Positions 45,945 to 47,364 of a stretch of 47,364 nt of DNA are shown here, piece after piece. Position 1 is the stretch's first letter. Each line of letters starts with the position of its first letter. The notes beneath the pieces are model-generated. The model ran no database searches, was not told the origin of the DNA, and saw only the letters and a program-made list of their open reading frames with translations. A program made the translations under genes and the position numbers. This stretch comes from Nymphaea colorata. Taxonomy: Eukaryota; Streptophyta; Magnoliopsida; Nymphaeales; Nymphaeaceae. The stretch is from the NCBI RefSeq assembly GCF_008831285.2, contig NW_022204749.1, forward strand, positions 1 to 47,364, given 5' to 3'.

Positions 45945-47001
45945 ATGAAACATTTTATAGCCCAATTTCTTTATTCATCTTCCAAAACAGCAGTACCTAT
46001 TGTGGATATGGCTCCTTACCTTACGGGAGGTGCTGATTCTAAACGATCAGCCTAACTAATTCGGAAAGCCTGTAAATAAATTGGCTTTTTCTATGTCACG
46101 AACCACGGAGTTTCTCGTAATCTTCAATAATCCATCTTTAAAAGTGCAAAGGAGTTCTTTGCCTTGCCTCTCTAAGAGAAAAAAAGGATAGATATAAAAA
46201 CTCTGGAGTTTCATGGAAGGGATTTTTGAATATGGGATTGAGTACACTAGCTCAAATATCGACCAAAAAGAAGGAATCTGGTATGGTAGAGAGCTTAATG
46301 ATGATCATCCCGGTGTGATGAAGGGCCTTCCCTTCCATGGAAAAAATCCATTTCCGAGAAGCTTGCCGAAATTTAAAAGTGATATACTATAATGGCTTGG
46401 TCAAATGGACAGAGTGGGAAAATTATTGAGTATGGCTGTTGCCGATTCCCTTGGGCTAGACCGCCGCTTCTTCGTCGACGGCATGTGCAAGGACCATCTG
46501 GGAACGCTGGGAATCATGCATTATCCTCCCCAGAAAAGCTTCACTGAAACTGACTGGGGCGTCGGATAACATACAGACTATGGATTTCTGACTCTTTTGA
46601 TGTTCGACCAGCCTCGCCTTGAAGCTCAGGACGTCAACGGCAATTGGATATAAATCTAAGCCGTCCCAGATGCCTTCGTGGTGAACATCGGAGACATTTT
46701 GTAGGTGATGACCAAAGGACTATACAAGTCCACTCCGCATCGAGCAAGAAACATTTCTTCGGAAAGCAGATACGCCTTCCCTTACTTCTACGACATCAAC
46801 TGGCATACCGAAATAAAACCATTGGACATCAAGCTTTCAGAAGAGGAGAAAGCGATCGTAAACAAGGTCAAGGCATACTCGAGGTGGGACAAAGCATCAC
46901 TGCATCAAGCCAGAGGAGTTTTCGGACATTATGTTTGCAGAAAGTTGATGAAGGCCTTCCCTTTGACCCTCCAGGAAAAGTTCAATACAGTCTTGAATTG
47001 A
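45945..47001 (+). CDS. 2-oxoglutarate/Fe(II) oxygenase, IPNS-like
   Basis: A member of the isopenicillin-N-synthase-like oxygenase fold. It starts MKHFIAQFLYSSSKTAVPIV, partly like a mitochondrial presequence, then VDMAPYLTGGADSKRSAEL, ACKEIGFFYVTNHGVSRNLQ (the DIOX_N box), and after one shift near 46215 GIWYGRELNDDHPGVMKGLP. Core: MHYPPQKSFTETDWGVG, EHTDYGFLTLLM with iron-binding H and D, VVNIGDILEVMTKGLYKST, PHRARNISSESRYAFPYF with the third His and the RxS 2-OG binding pair. UGA 46999-47001. About 350 residues, normal. Substrate unknown; eukaryotic and bacterial relatives act on small metabolites. It is the last gene, about 280 bp inside the telomere. Confidence 0.93.
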
Positions 47002-47282
47002 TCTGCATTCGAAGATATTAAAATATAAAATTTTAATAATTTAAACTTGCTGTTTAAGAAGGTGGAATAGTTCACGCTCCATGAATTTACACCAAATAAA
47101 TGTAAAGGGGAAAGGCATACGACGTTTCAATTTGCTTAGCTTGAAATCCTGCAATATCTTTTAATGGATTGGGGGTGAGGATGATTGGTCTGCTGGTGGT
47201 TTTTCGCTTCCCTCCTTGCCCTACCTTTAGAAATTTTTAAATTATCAAACATAAACAGAAAGTACTTATCATTGAATCCTTA
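47002..47282. other. Right subtelomeric spacer
   Basis: About 280 bp, A/T-rich first, then G/T-rich towards the end. A 61-codon minus-strand frame (MISTFCLCLIIEKFLKV...) lies close to the telomere but has no recognisable content. No repeat. Confidence 0.5.
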
Positions 47283-47364
47283 GGGGTTGGGGTTGGGGTT
47301 GGGGTTGGGGTTGGGGTTGGGGTTGGGGTTGGGGTTGGGGTTGGGGTTGGGGTTGGGGTTGGGG
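47283..47364. repeat. Right telomere, T2G4 repeats
   Basis: About thirteen copies of TTGGGG run to the last base, G-rich strand 3' end as expected. Together with the C4A2 block at the left this shows the window is a whole chromosome. Confidence 0.97.

Noticed and set aside
47040-47260. 61-codon minus-strand frame next to the right telomere
   Set aside because: No homology, no intron, base composition like the surrounding spacer; could not be supported as a gene.

Overview
The window is one complete, small linear chromosome from the macronucleus of a ciliate. It is capped at the left by C4A2 telomere repeats (about 1-74) and at the right by the complementary T2G4 repeats (about 47283-47364). 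Between them lie about 33 tightly packed protein genes on both strands, or one gene per about 1.4 kb. Genes read through only if UAA and UAG are sense codons and UGA is the sole stop. At conserved columns UAR stands for glutamate, not glutamine (m-AAA protease, seryl-tRNA synthetase, and one malate dehydrogenase copy compared with its tandem paralogue). UAR=Glu with UGA-only stop is the peritrich nuclear code (NCBI table 30), so the likely source is a peritrich such as a Vorticella, Epistylis, Zoothamnium or Opisthonecta relative; the genus cannot be told from this sequence. Introns are extremely short, almost all exactly 20 nt, GTA...AG. Standard-code reading breaks nearly every gene here into fragments.

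Layout, left to right. 1-5 kb: SEC22-like SNARE, a small coiled-coil gene, the axonemal ruler protein CCDC40, an unknown gene, and a small RIIa/DPY-30-like docking protein. 5-10 kb: m-AAA protease (AFG3L2-like), an unknown basic protein, and copine. 10-14 kb: two single-finger C2H2 genes flanking an RPB7-like RNA polymerase subunit gene, then a farnesylation-motif DnaJ whose J domain has lost HPD. 14-20 kb: a MORN protein with an N-myristoylation motif, a membrane-anchored DUF4832-family protein, an FCP1-type phosphatase, and a coiled-coil protein. 20-27.7 kb: a KIF21-like kinesin with WD40 tail, two tandem cytosolic malate dehydrogenases, and a SelW-like redox protein. 27.7-36.7 kb: a TPR-like protein, a tubulin-tyrosine-ligase-like enzyme, an unknown, a secreted Pro/Ser/Thr-rich protein, and a caprin-like RGG protein. 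37-47 kb: an unknown long gene, a SHIPPO-repeat protein, mitochondrial seryl-tRNA synthetase, a RanBP2-type zinc finger protein, oligoribonuclease, an unknown, a coiled-coil protein, a sorting-nexin-like gene, and a 2-oxoglutarate/Fe(II) oxygenase next to the right telomere.

There is no operon and no single pathway. Many genes serve cilia (CCDC40, KIF21, TTLL, SHIPPO, RIIa, probable MORN and coiled-coil proteins); the rest are housekeeping genes. Intergenic spacers are often under 50 bp, with some head-to-head start codons sharing tiny bidirectional promoters. Many genes need one or several single-base corrections, always a missing base, to stay in frame. I read these as deletion-type assembly errors unless RNA or protein data show otherwise. 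Gene ends below take them into account, so coordinates span exons, introns and shift sites.
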